Positions 55,803 to 64,000 of a stretch of DNA of 64,000 nucleotides are shown here, in pieces. The translations under genes and the position numbers were made by a program. Source of the stretch: Pedobacter aquatilis. Lineage in GTDB: Bacteria > Bacteroidota > Bacteroidia > Sphingobacteriales > Sphingobacteriaceae. Numbering within the stretch: position 1 is the stretch's first letter; the number at the start of each line of letters is the position of its first letter. The notes below the pieces were generated by a model. That model was given only the letters and a program-made list of their open reading frames with translations. It was not told where the DNA came from and searched no databases. The DNA lies in NCBI RefSeq assembly GCF_030409415.1, contig NZ_JAUFPW010000012.1, positions 124,001 through 188,000 on the forward strand, written 5' to 3'.

Positions 55803-58800
55803 GTGAAAAATCTTAATAAACAGAAATATATAACTCAGGCAATCTCAATTGCAGAAAATCTTTTGATACCGGCAATAATTGTTTCCGTTTGTGCTGAACA
55901 ACATGTTATTGAGTTTGAAAATAACGCTTTTCGTCAAATAGACGTGCCAGTTACTATAGCTAATCAAAAGCTTTTCTATGAGTATATTTTCGATAATATA
56001 ACCAAGCCCCTGCAAAAAGGATTGACGTATCATCATCAACCTAATAAAAGTGAGAGGCCAATCGAACTTCGCATTGGTAACAATTTATTTCATTTAAAGA
56101 CCCTTTGTTTAATGCATGACGCCTGCAACGAAATTCACTTTATCACGCTAACCCCGGATGAAGTGAAACAATCGACATTAGAACAAGCTGAACAAAATGT
56201 TTATAATAATTTAAACCAAAAGCTTTTCAAGGCTTTAGTTCACGATGGCCTTGACATGATCGCCGTGCTCGATAATCAAGCACTATACAAATACGTCAGC
56301 CCCACCTCAAAAACCATTCTCAATATTAGTTCAGCTGAATTTATAGGACGAAGCGCATTCGAATATATTCATGATGAAGATTTAGATAATATTAAAGCCC
56401 AATTTGCTTCCTGCGCGAATAAAAAGAAAATTACACTGGATACCTACCGCTTCAGAGATGGGAATGGTGGATGGCGGTACCTGAGAACAGTGATAACGGA
56501 TCTTCGACATGTGCCAGAAATTCAGGGGTTTGTCGCAAACTCTCAAGATATAACTACAGCGGTTATAGCCGCAAAAGAAATTGAAGGTAGCAATGAGAGA
56601 TATCGTTACGCGACTATGGCGACTGCGGAACTAATCTGGGATTTGGACATGCAAACCGGAAGCATTTTATGTGGTGCAGGCTTCAACTTTTTTGCTGGCT
56701 ATGAGTTAAAGGGCGTAGACCTGAAAATGGAGTCATGGCTACAGCGTATCCATCCCAATGAGAAAAAGAAATTAATTCAAAGGCTACACAACCTTTGGAA
56801 ATCTCCAGCAAAAAAGTGGGCTGAAGAGTTTCACTTGAAAAACGCTTACGGTAAATATATTCAGGTTCAAACCAAAGCGTACTTAATCCGTGGGGAGAAC
56901 GGAACACCACTACGCATGGTTGGTGCCTTGGCTGATATTACCAAGCGAAAAACTGAGAAAAAGAAGTTAAGGATAATGAAGTCCATTGCCACGAGTACAA
57001 TTGATGCGGTATTGGTGGCCGAAATTGCACACCATGGTGAAAATCTCACCAAGATAATTTTTGTAAACGAAGCTTTTGAACGTTTGACTGGATACAGTCT
57101 TGAGGAGGTTTTACATCGGAGTCCTTGGTTTCTTCAAGGCTCAGGAAGTGACAAAAATGAATTATACAAACTCGTAAATAGTCTTAAAAACAATAAACCA
57201 TACCAAGGTTCGATCATTAACTACACAAAATCAGGGAAAGAGATTTGGGTAAGTTATTCAGTTACGCCGTTAGCAGATGAAGTTGGCAAGTTTACGCACT
57301 GGGTTGCGATACTAAGAGATGTTTCTAAGGAAAAAGTTTTGGAAAAAGAAGAAGCATTTTTGAGAGATATTAGTATGGTCTTTAGCGAGGTAAGAAGTTT
57401 TAAGGAGTCTATAAAAGCAGTCCTAGCTAAAATTGTATCGTACCATCATGCTGCTTTCGCTGTTTTATTAACTGGTGTAGATTCCAAAAATTCTCTGGAA
57501 ATTCAGGCCCGATTTTGTGCGGACAGTATTATAGAGAATTTTTTTGACAAATTTATCTTTGAGAAAGACTTGATAAATTATGCTCAACGTTCTATTGATG
57601 AAGGCCGGCTGTTCTCTAACGAATCTTTTCCTTGGAGTAATGAATGGCATGGAGATGTTCAAAACGTGGTTGCCTTTCCACTCTACGATAAGAGAAAGTT
57701 TATAGGTGCCCTTATTCTTGGTACTACAAAATCTGATTTGATTTCCGCTATTCAACTACAAAAAATTCTTTCTACATTTCTGGGGGCAGAGGTGCATAGA
57801 AAACAAATGGAACAGGACCTTGGACAAATTTTTACCCTCGCGCCAGATATAATAGCTATAACTGATTTTAATGGAAATTTCAAGACTCTAAACCCCGCGG
57901 CGTCCAGAATCCTAGGTTTTTCACATGAACATTTAATTAAAAATCCCTTTATCGAGTTCTTATACCCCGATACACAAAAAGATATTTTGAAAAGATTATA
58001 TCATCTTCGAGAAAGTGGAACGCCATACAATATTGAGGAACGTTACCTCACTAGTGACGGAAGGAGCAAATGGATTTCGTGGACTTCCCAGTCATTAGCA
58101 GAAGAGCAACTAATCTATTCCGTTGGAAAAGATGTTACTCAACAGAAAGAGCTAGAGGAACTTTTATCGAATGCAAATAGCCTCGCCAAAATAGGAAGCT
58201 GGGAAGTGGACTACGTCGCCGGTCAAGTGTCTTGGAATGAGATTACACGAGAAATTCTGGAAGTTGATTTGCATTTCAAACCGACCATTAAAGATCCATT
58301 CGGAAACATTTATTTAACAGAAAAAATCATGCTGATGAATAATCTGATAAAGGATTGTATGATAGAGGGTAAACCATGGGATGAAGTTTTGCAGTTTATT
58401 ACCCAAGGAGATAATATCAAATGGCTTAGAACAATAGGTAAAGCAGAATTTATAAGCGGAAAATGCATCAGGCTTTATGGTAGCTTGCAGGATGTAAATG
58501 CTGAGATAACAGCAAAGCTAGCTGCCGAATCTGCCACAGTAGCTTTGGAAGCTTCAGAAAAGCGATACAGCGAACTTTTTCATTTTAATCCAAATCCAAT
58601 GTGGCTGTACGACTATGAAACATTGACTTTTCTTGACGTTAACGAGACCGCAATTAACCATTATGGTTATTCAAGAAAGGAATTCTTATCATTAACAATT
58701 AAAGATCTTCGTGCAAAATCTGAACTAAAGGTTCTGGAAGACGCTATGCTGAAAAACCGAAAAGCGGAGCCAAATGTTTTTCAGGGGGTCTTCAGTCATC

Positions 58801-59150
58801 TGAAAAAGAATGGCGATAAGATACATGTCGATATAAAGAGCAGTATTGTTTATTTTAAAGGAAGAAAAGCTAAGGTTGTTGTCGCAACGGATATTACTGA
58901 ACGAGTTAAATATTATGATGCATTAGCGGCCAGAAATGCAACCCTACAGGAAATTGCGTGGGTTCAATCACATAAAGTCAGAGCACCACTAGCAAGACTG
59001 ATGGGGCTCGCTGATATGGTGCTTTCAAAAAGAACTGGAAGACTCTCCACAGAAAAGATTATAGAAAACATGGCTTCCTCAGCTAATGAACTCGATCTCA
59101 TCATTAGAGAAATTATAAAGATGACTGAGGTATTTCCCACGAATAAATGA
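55803..59150 (+). CDS. Multi-PAS/GAF sensor protein ending in a HisKA domain without ATPase
   Basis: A 1115-residue soluble protein. I see a degenerate N-terminal PAS (about 15-110), PAS domains near 145-255, 265-385 and 395-510, a GAF domain (520-670), then PAS domains near 675-785, 790-905 and 920-1035. Last is a dimerisation helix with WVQSHKVRAPLARLMGL (phospho-acceptor His) at about 1050. The chain ends some 60 residues later, with no HATPase_c N, G1 or G2 box. It cannot phosphorylate itself unless another kinase supplies ATPase. The start is GTG. Confidence 0.85.
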   Translation: MKNLNKQKYITQAISIAENLLIPAIIVSVCAEQHVIEFENNAFRQIDVPVTIANQKLFYEYIFDNITKPLQKGLTYHHQPNKSERPIELRIGNNLFHLKTLCLMHDACNEIHFITLTPDEVKQSTLEQAEQNVYNNLNQKLFKALVHDGLDMIAVLDNQALYKYVSPTSKTILNISSAEFIGRSAFEYIHDEDLDNIKAQFASCANKKKITLDTYRFRDGNGGWRYLRTVITDLRHVPEIQGFVANSQDITTAVIAAKEIEGSNERYRYATMATAELIWDLDMQTGSILCGAGFNFFAGYELKGVDLKMESWLQRIHPNEKKKLIQRLHNLWKSPAKKWAEEFHLKNAYGKYIQVQTKAYLIRGENGTPLRMVGALADITKRKTEKKKLRIMKSIATSTIDAVLVAEIAHHGENLTKIIFVNEAFERLTGYSLEEVLHRSPWFLQGSGSDKNELYKLVNSLKNNKPYQGSIINYTKSGKEIWVSYSVTPLADEVGKFTHWVAILRDVSKEKVLEKEEAFLRDISMVFSEVRSFKESIKAVLAKIVSYHHAAFAVLLTGVDSKNSLEIQARFCADSIIENFFDKFIFEKDLINYAQRSIDEGRLFSNESFPWSNEWHGDVQNVVAFPLYDKRKFIGALILGTTKSDLISAIQLQKILSTFLGAEVHRKQMEQDLGQIFTLAPDIIAITDFNGNFKTLNPAASRILGFSHEHLIKNPFIEFLYPDTQKDILKRLYHLRESGTPYNIEERYLTSDGRSKWISWTSQSLAEEQLIYSVGKDVTQQKELEELLSNANSLAKIGSWEVDYVAGQVSWNEITREILEVDLHFKPTIKDPFGNIYLTEKIMLMNNLIKDCMIEGKPWDEVLQFITQGDNIKWLRTIGKAEFISGKCIRLYGSLQDVNAEITAKLAAESATVALEASEKRYSELFHFNPNPMWLYDYETLTFLDVNETAINHYGYSRKEFLSLTIKDLRAKSELKVLEDAMLKNRKAEPNVFQGVFSHLKKNGDKIHVDIKSSIVYFKGRKAKVVVATDITERVKYYDALAARNATLQEIAWVQSHKVRAPLARLMGLADMVLSKRTGRLSTEKIIENMASSANELDLIIREIIKMTEVFPTNK

Positions 59151-60285
59151 TTTTGTTGATTATAACCATTGATAAATATTTTTTGCCGAAAACCAAAATC
59201 CCAGCCTCAACCAGTTCGTTTTATAAATTGAAAGGGATTCTTTAAAAGCTACTCACTTCACGCATCCGCGTTTTGTTTTCCCCATATGCTAAACCATTGA
59301 AGATGGCAATCATCTTATCGCAGGTTTATGAGTTCATTTTTTATAATGCAAACTTAAACGTCAGGTCTATCCTGTCTGCTAAAACCTTTACCTTCAGCAT
59401 TAAGGAGGCTAAACCGGAGTAAATTGATCCCGCTTCCCCACCAAGATTTGTTTTTAAATTTTTGATTATCTTAATGGTGATAAATCGGCGAGAAGGGGTC
59501 AAGACTTTTGGTTTATCCAACAGCGGGTAATAATATAAGAAATTAAAATAATTGCATGTAGGCCGTTGTAATATTTCAGATCGGTGATAAACTTCGATTC
59601 ATCTTTGCCAGGGGCCATCAAGATAAATTAATATCTTGCGCGACGAGTCTGTAAAATAGGCTTTGCGGCTATTGTTCATAGATGTTTGTGAACTATTCAG
59701 GTCTTTCATTGCAGAGGTTTTCCGAAACCGGCTGGCATGACTTAATATAAGCAGCCAATAGGTTAAGTTTTCTAATCTAAAATTTGAAATTGTTTTTCTT
59801 TAATAAAATTCATAGGTGCCATTTGGGAAAAAGAGCAATAATACTAGCGGTGTAGAAATTTTAGGAGTCAAATCCAAACTTTACTAAAAGGCGGCGACAC
59901 TATTATTTTTTTTTTAGATTTAACTTTTGGAGCTTAAACTGGTTTGAACAGCTTTTGCCTTTTATTTTTGGATGGTTCTTTCTTCTTGCTTGCGCATTCA
60001 ATGCGGAACCGCTTATCTTGATAGCTCCGTCTTTATCGTTACAGAAAAAACTTAAAAATTGCCTCAGAAATTTTTGGGTATGGCCCCCCTCATAGCATTG
60101 CAAAAAGGTATGAGCCGAATTTCGGGCATTCCTTCCCTGAAATTTTTTCATTTTTCCTGCAAATTTTTCAGCTCTAGCGGACTGCTTTTGCATTAGCACA
60201 TTATTCGATATATGAGCGCAAAGTTCAGGGTTTAATTAATTGTAAGTTTTAATCATTAAAAAATCAATTTAAGGAGGAAAGACCT
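59151..60285. other. Long gene-poor stretch with repeat copy B
   Basis: More than 1.1 kb without a convincing gene. The 98-codon minus-strand frame at 59903-60199 is Lys/Asn-rich and lacks any recognised motif. Repeat copy B lies at 59425-59520. Short protein-like frames broken by stops around 59560-59740 may be relics, but I cannot name them. Confidence 0.4.
59425..59520. repeat. Inverted repeat element, copy B
   Basis: TGATCCCGCTTCCCC (59425-59439) and GGCGAGAAGGGGTCA (59487-59501) enclose about 47 AT-rich bases, with GGTTTATCCAA at 59510-59520, the same 11-mer at nearly the same distance (8 versus 9 bases) as in copy A. Confidence 0.6.
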
Positions 60286-60697
60286 ATGACACTGGTTAAA
60301 TTTAATCCAGATGGAAACGGATGTGTAAAGAAAAATGGGTCGATGCCGGTCTTCACCGATGTTTTCGATTCGATTTTCAACGACACCTTTTTTCTGACCG
60401 CATGGTAAGCCGGGTTCCTGCGGCAAATATTAGTGAAAGCGGTGACCATTACCATCTTGAATTGGCTGCACCGGGACTGAAAAAAGGGGATTTCAAGCTA
60501 TCACTGGAAAAAGATATGCTAAGCATTCAGTTGAGCAGCAAGAGCCGGAGGACCGCAATTTTAACAAACGTGAGTTTAGCTACAAATCATTTTTACGCTC
60601 ATTCACTCTGCCGGATTCAGCTGATGATAACGGCATCCAGGCCAGGTATGAAAACGGCGTGCTGTGTATTGACATTCCAAAACGGGAGGAGGCGTGA
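60286..60697 (+). pseudogene. Broken small heat shock protein gene (Hsp20/alpha-crystallin)
   Basis: A strong AAGGAGG (60271-60277) precedes the ATG at 60286. The N-terminal part (VFTDVFDSIFNDTFF) stops at 60408. A different frame carries the alpha-crystallin domain (VSRVPAANISESGDHYHLEL, APGLKKGDFKLSL), and after a second shift near 60540 a third carries FNKREFSYKSFLRSFTLP and the end NGVLCIDIPKREEA to a TGA at 60695. Repairing two shifts gives a normal-length Hsp20. The intact codons elsewhere suggest recent decay. Confidence 0.88.
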
Positions 60698-60791
60698 TTA
60701 CACAGCCGCCTGATCGAGATCCAATAATTTCTGGAAGTCATTAATTTTTAACAGGAATTGCCTCGGGGCGGCTCTTTTATTGACATGGACT

Positions 60792-61079
60792 ATGGAAACA
60801 GGATTTGAAATTTCAATAAACATGAAAACGCCGAAGGGTCTTGAGACCTAGGTTTGTTTTAAAGCAGGTGCTTAGAAAGTCTTTGCAACCTCACTCTATG
60901 CACAACTGCAGTGGAACGAGGATATTCTGCCAGATTCGGTGATTACTATGGACCTGGTCAAAAGGGAAAACGGATTGCTGATGCCATTGGGTCTTAAACA
61001 CTGTAATTATGATCAGCTGGCCGAAAATGTCAAAATCATCACGTGTGAGCTGTTCAAGAAACTTAACCTCGAGACGTAG
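60792..61079 (+). pseudogene. Conserved small protein gene with two in-frame stops
   Basis: From ATG 60792 the frame reads METGFEISINMKTPKGLET, stop (60849-60851), VCFKAGA, stop (60873-60875), KVFATSLYAQLQWNEDILP and on to CELFKKLNLET and TAG. The pattern resembles a family of about 95-residue Bacteroidota proteins of unknown function that I recall ending in ITKELFKLxNLE. Both stops are TAG. Confidence 0.6.
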
Positions 61080-61379
61080 GTAGGTATTGTCGGCTGTTTA
61101 AGAGCCTTATAGACGCTTAGTCAACTTTGGAAGGAATACCATCCGTAATTTCCTGACTTTCTACATTGCCAAATACTTTTTGCTGGAGCAACTTGAGCTT
61201 TTAAGCAGTTATAAAGAGAAACTATACATCAGGATTCCTACATTTATATCTTTCAACCAATCTGCGGCATATCCTCCCAATGATGCACCTTATAAACTAT
61301 ACCACCGCCGTCTGGCTATCACAAAAAAATATCTTCATTTATTATCCTGCAATTCTAAATACAAGGTCTAGATGCCAAG
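61080..61379. other. Gene-free stretch
   Basis: A 63-codon plus-strand frame (61180-61371) is open but matches nothing I know and has no clear ribosome site. I treat the stretch as non-coding or relic. Confidence 0.35.
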
Positions 61380-61637
61380 CTATTCGATTTCCCCTTCAGC
61401 CAGACCATCTAGTGGCCAGTTAGAGCAGTAATCAAAAGGTATACTCTGCGAACGTTCCTTGTCCCAGACTTTGCTGGAAAAATTATGCGCAATCAAAGCC
61501 TGCTGCTCAAGGTAAGCCTTGATCGCAATGGCCACAGTCTGCAAATCATCATCCGTTTGAAGGACATACTCCGGAATGCCTTGTTCATCAAGCAGCTCAT
61601 CGAGCTGTCCACTCTTTATTTTCTCTTTAATATTCAT
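61380..61637 (-). CDS. Small acidic hypothetical protein, 85 residues
   Basis: Predicted soluble and acidic, helical at the start (MNIKEKIKSGQLDELLDEQG), with DDLQTVAIAIKAYLEQQAL in the middle. No family recognised. It starts with ATG and has a plausible codon pattern; the small protein upstream is in the same direction. Confidence 0.5.
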   Translation of the reverse strand: MNIKEKIKSGQLDELLDEQGIPEYVLQTDDDLQTVAIAIKAYLEQQALIAHNFSSKVWDKERSQSIPFDYCSNWPLDGLAEGEIE

Positions 61638-61714
61638 ATCAAATGTTATAAAGTAAGTAAGGCGATATCATCGCTCCAATAACACCAAATTTCTCCCGTC
61701 CAAAGAAATACGCA

Positions 61715-61891
61715 TCATGACTTCTTTTTAGGCACCTTAGCACCTCCCTTTTTAGCCTGAGAGAGTCCAATTGCGATTGCTTGTTTTTCCGAGGTTACTT
61801 TTTTACCTGTGCTGGTTTTCAGTTTCCCATCTTTCTTTTCAATCATAGCCTCTTCAACCTTTTCACCCGCTTTTTTGGAGTATTTTGCCAT
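61715..61891 (-). CDS. DUF6496-type small basic protein
   Basis: 58 residues from ATG 61891: MAKYSKKAGEKVEEAMIE, KLKTSTGKKVTSEKQAIAIG, then SQAKKGGAKVPKKKS. This is the DUF6496 pattern (lysine-rich, with a conserved KQAIAIGLS segment), common in Bacteroidota and often near stress genes. The frame extends to 61918, but the family starts at MAKY. The role is unknown; nucleic acid binding is possible from its charge. Confidence 0.8.
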   Translation of the reverse strand: MAKYSKKAGEKVEEAMIEKKDGKLKTSTGKKVTSEKQAIAIGLSQAKKGGAKVPKKKS

Positions 61892-62168
61892 AACGCTTCT
61901 TATTTTATTCATGAGCATGAAGCAGATGAAATTCTTTATTCCAAACCAGTCATGCTAGTTACATAAACAACCTGCTCAAGCGATGGTTTTTGTGTTTTTA
62001 ATTCCATCCTGGATTTAGCGATCAAAACTCAAAATACTACATCCTCGGATGTTTGATTATGGTTTAGGTCTATGCAAGCGATCATAAAAGCAAATCGCGA
62101 CAACTTTTTAAAGATTTTAATGTTACATATCTATACATTCAGCAATAAGGCAAAAAAAAATCGTAATT

Positions 62169-62342
62169 ATGGAAGAGCAAAACCAAAATAAAAAGGACAA
62201 AGAAAAAATCGGAAATATTCCCGCCGAGGAAATTAAAGGCAGTGATGCAGATATGGATTACGGAGACGACCTGGACGCTAGGGAAAAGGCAAAGCAAAAT
62301 AATGGTAGCGATGCTGACACAGACACCTCATCTAAAGGATAA
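62169..62342 (+). CDS. Very small acidic protein, 57 residues
   Basis: ATG at 62169 to TAA at 62342. The product is highly polar, without hydrophobic core: MEEQNQNKKDKEKIGN, then SDADMDYGDDLDAREKAK and a Ser/Asp-rich end. Its composition suggests an intrinsically disordered stress-type protein. No family is assigned; coding nature is inferred from codon regularity and position. Confidence 0.5.
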   Translation: MEEQNQNKKDKEKIGNIPAEEIKGSDADMDYGDDLDAREKAKQNNGSDADTDTSSKG

Positions 62343-62719
62343 TTCTGAATGCACAAGCCTGATTCACAACTAAAACCTCGCGGAAAAAGGGTGAATATAC
62401 CAAAGTGAATAATCATGGGCAACTTACCTGGGTACTATGGAAGCAAGAATGATAACAGTTAAACAGTATACATCCATTGATTTTATGCCCGCCGGTAGCT
62501 TAATTTCCTTGGCCGCAATTTTGAGCTTAGGCTGGGAAGTTCGATATTTTACTTTGCCGAGGCAACAATACTTCTGTTACATCTCCCTCGCCAACTAACC
62601 TATAACTGCCAAAAGAATCATACCACTCAAGATACACCGTAAATTAGTTCCTTACAGTATTAGCTAGTTTGGCCTTCAGACCATGCGGCCTGTTATTTGA
62701 AAAGGAAACCCTATTTTAA
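62343..62719. other. Gene-free stretch
   Basis: No open frame looks coding. TTTTACTTTGCCG near 62550 resembles a -7 element of this phylum, but without a firm partner. Confidence 0.3.
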
Positions 62720-63097
62720 TTGTCATTTACAGCCCTTGCAGGATTAATGGGGCTAGTGACTAATCGTAAAAAAGATAAACAAATACTCGGAGTTGCGATC
62801 CGGGAATTAAATCAATTTAAAATTAATATGGAAAACTTCAATTTAGCCATTAAACACAGATCGCTTGAGCGGAAATTTCAGGTAAGCGAGTACATGCACC
62901 ACATAGATGATAAGTGCAACATCTGCATTTTTGAAAACGAAAACTTTGTCGCTGGATTTGTTACCGGCCGTTATGGCGTGCTTGAGGTATGCAAAAATCC
63001 TGGTAAACTAAGCAAAAAAATGCTAGAGGGTATCGCAGATTTATTAGAGCGGGACCTTCATTTCGGAAGTGCTAAACTATTTTGTGATTATGAATAG
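62720..63097 (+). CDS. Hypothetical protein, 125 residues
   Basis: Not recognised. Predicted soluble, mixed alpha/beta, with a possible hydrophobic start (SFTALAGLMGLVTNRKK). The start is TTG at 62720, preceded by AAAGGAAA; an ATG at 62747 is possible. It overlaps the next gene by 8 bases, so the two are translationally coupled. Confidence 0.5.
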   Translation: MSFTALAGLMGLVTNRKKDKQILGVAIRELNQFKINMENFNLAIKHRSLERKFQVSEYMHHIDDKCNICIFENENFVAGFVTGRYGVLEVCKNPGKLSKKMLEGIADLLERDLHFGSAKLFCDYE

Positions 63098-63626
63098 TCT
63101 CATCCGCACCGCACTAAAAGTTGTCATTTGCGACATTTCAGGTACAAGTGTCATGACCCTATTCAGCTGGATGACTTCAAAGAAAAAGCCCGGCTTCCAG
63201 GAACCTGCACACCTGGGCAAAATGGCTCATCGCCTCTTACCATTAATCTCCAAAGATAAATCCCGCCTGGTGGGCTGGGCCGCACATTACGGAATGGGTG
63301 GATTATTCACCATACTATACATTTATCTCTGGGAAAACAGGAAATTAAAATGTGATCTTAGCACGACTTTATTGCTGGGACTGGTGAGCGGGGTAGCCGG
63401 CGCAGGCATTTGGAAAGCCACTTTCAAATACCATCCACTGCCAGGAAAAACCAACTATAACCTTTTTTATCTGCAACGTATCCCTGCACATATCGTATTT
63501 GCCATCTTTGGAAGCTTGACTTACCACATCATAAATAAGCACGAAAATAACATGGCATCCCAAAAAGTGCTACCTGTTGAAGTGGATTATCAGGCTTCGG
63601 AGAGTAGAAGGATAACATTACCTTAA
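63090..63626 (+). CDS. Hypothetical membrane protein, 178 residues
   Basis: The protein has about three to four hydrophobic stretches (ALKVVICDISGTSVMTLFSW, HYGMGGLFTILYIYLW, LLLGLVSGVAGAGIWKATF and HIVFAIFGSLTYHI). The start at 63090 overlaps the upstream stop. No family named; several conserved-looking His residues (AAHYGMGG, FKYHPLPGKTNYN) lie near membrane edges. Confidence 0.55.
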   Translation: MNSLIRTALKVVICDISGTSVMTLFSWMTSKKKPGFQEPAHLGKMAHRLLPLISKDKSRLVGWAAHYGMGGLFTILYIYLWENRKLKCDLSTTLLLGLVSGVAGAGIWKATFKYHPLPGKTNYNLFYLQRIPAHIVFAIFGSLTYHIINKHENNMASQKVLPVEVDYQASESRRITLP

Positions 63627-63832
63627 CATCCTTAGCTCAAGATAGAGCAGCTTGAAGTGTTTCAAGACAAGTTCATTTGCTCAGCATTTGGCCAGTGTAT
63701 ATCATATTTGTTGAGAGGTAGCTTAAGAAAGCAAAGTTGATGGTGGTAAAGAATTTAGGAAAGCTAATCGCCTGACCAAAAAATCATCAGCTTCTGCTGT
63801 AAAGGTCGATAGCTGATGCTGGGATAGCCAGT

Positions 63833-63857
63833 AAAAAAATGAGGTATGTTACCTCAT
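63833..63857 (-). terminator. Intrinsic terminator on the minus strand, overlapping a stop codon
   Basis: On the minus strand ATGAGGTA, loop ACA, TACCTCAT is followed by seven T. The stop codon of the incoming gene (63849-63851) lies inside the hairpin. Confidence 0.8.
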
Positions 63858-64000
63858 CCAGCGCATATTTCCCCAGTTCAACTCCGCTGATGTAAATTTT
63901 AATATCCAGTAGAAGGAATTAATCCCAACAACCTTTTTTATTTCAAAGATTTCTGCTACAGATCCAGAAAGGCCTATTTTGGCATTAACTTGGGTATTTA
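63849..64000 (-). CDS. C-terminal end of a gene entering from the right
   Basis: The minus strand is open from the window edge for 50 codons, ending TAA at 63849. The tail reads GLSGSVAEIFEIKKVVGI and then SFYWILKFTSAELNWGN, protein-like and followed immediately by an intrinsic terminator. The first half faintly recalls the last helix of a STAS-type domain; I would not name it on this evidence. Confidence 0.5.
   Translation of the reverse strand, partial: NTQVNAKIGLSGSVAEIFEIKKVVGINSFYWILKFTSAELNWGNMRWMR

Noticed and set aside
59903..60199. 98-codon minus-strand open frame, Lys-rich
   Set aside because: No motif, odd composition and no ribosome site; probably chance in AT-rich DNA.
60264..60455. 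63-codon minus-strand frame over the Hsp20 start
   Set aside because: It is antisense to the recognisable Hsp20 relic.
1..64000. CRISPR arrays, tRNA or rRNA genes, intact insertion sequences, prophage genes
   Set aside because: None was seen by reading either strand; no repeat-spacer series, cloverleaf or transposase found.

Overview
The window reads as a chromosome segment of a soil or plant-associated Bacteroidota, most likely a Sphingobacteriaceae member of the Pedobacter type. This rests on low GC, a SusC/SusD pair, lipoproteins whose lipobox cysteine follows a short signal, weak Shine-Dalgarno signals, glycoside hydrolases of families 28, 43, 89, 92 and 95, and families typical of that phylum (DUF6496, an anti-sigma-like zinc protein next to an ECF sigma factor, a PAS protein ending in a SHxVRAPL box). 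I saw no tRNA, rRNA, CRISPR array or intact insertion sequence.

Layout. 1-8.9 kb: the tail of a beta-lactamase-fold hydrolase, a short Hsp70, a PQQ-type sugar dehydrogenase lipoprotein, an ABC ATPase/FtsX permease pair divergent from an SGNH esterase, and a soluble GAF histidine kinase. 8.9-12.7 kb: a gluconate operon (LacI regulator, FGGY kinase, GntP permease). 12.9-16.1 kb: DoxX, Crp-like and membrane AraC proteins and an orphan gene. 16.2-21.3 kb: GH43, GH28, a sodium/solute symporter and a second LacI regulator. 21.8-36.9 kb (plus strand): myo-inositol oxygenase, SusC, SusD, a perfect terminator hairpin, a purple acid phosphatase, an HGSNAT-like membrane acetyltransferase, alpha-N-acetylglucosaminidase (GH89), GH92 and GH95. 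37.4-44.3 kb: a TMEM220 protein and a complete eboABCDEF cluster. 44.7-50.9 kb: an ECF sigma factor, its zinc anti-sigma candidate and a tightly packed operon (two YHS proteins, outer-membrane protein, DoxX-like, DinB, NRDE, ATP-grasp, LysE and a dead DM13 lipoprotein). 50.5-61.1 kb: a gene graveyard with at least four broken genes and a dispersed inverted repeat, alongside intact response regulators, a CinA-type amidase and a large multi-PAS sensor. 61.4-64 kb: small stress-type proteins and the end of a gene entering from the right.

The most interesting reading is that the 21.8-31.9 kb genes form a pathway for an inositol-phosphate glycan head group, such as a plant GIPC or a GPI anchor. 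The acetyltransferase would cap a free alpha-glucosamine, GH89 would remove the resulting alpha-GlcNAc, the phosphatase would release phosphate, and myo-inositol oxygenase would turn the freed inositol into glucuronate. An 11-base motif shared, in opposite orientation, by the regions upstream of the symporter and of the oxygenase suggests that the LacI regulator between them controls both arms. A second signal is a TGTAAGGT motif in front of both the ECF sigma gene and the YHS operon, which points to an autoregulated sigma factor with a local target.
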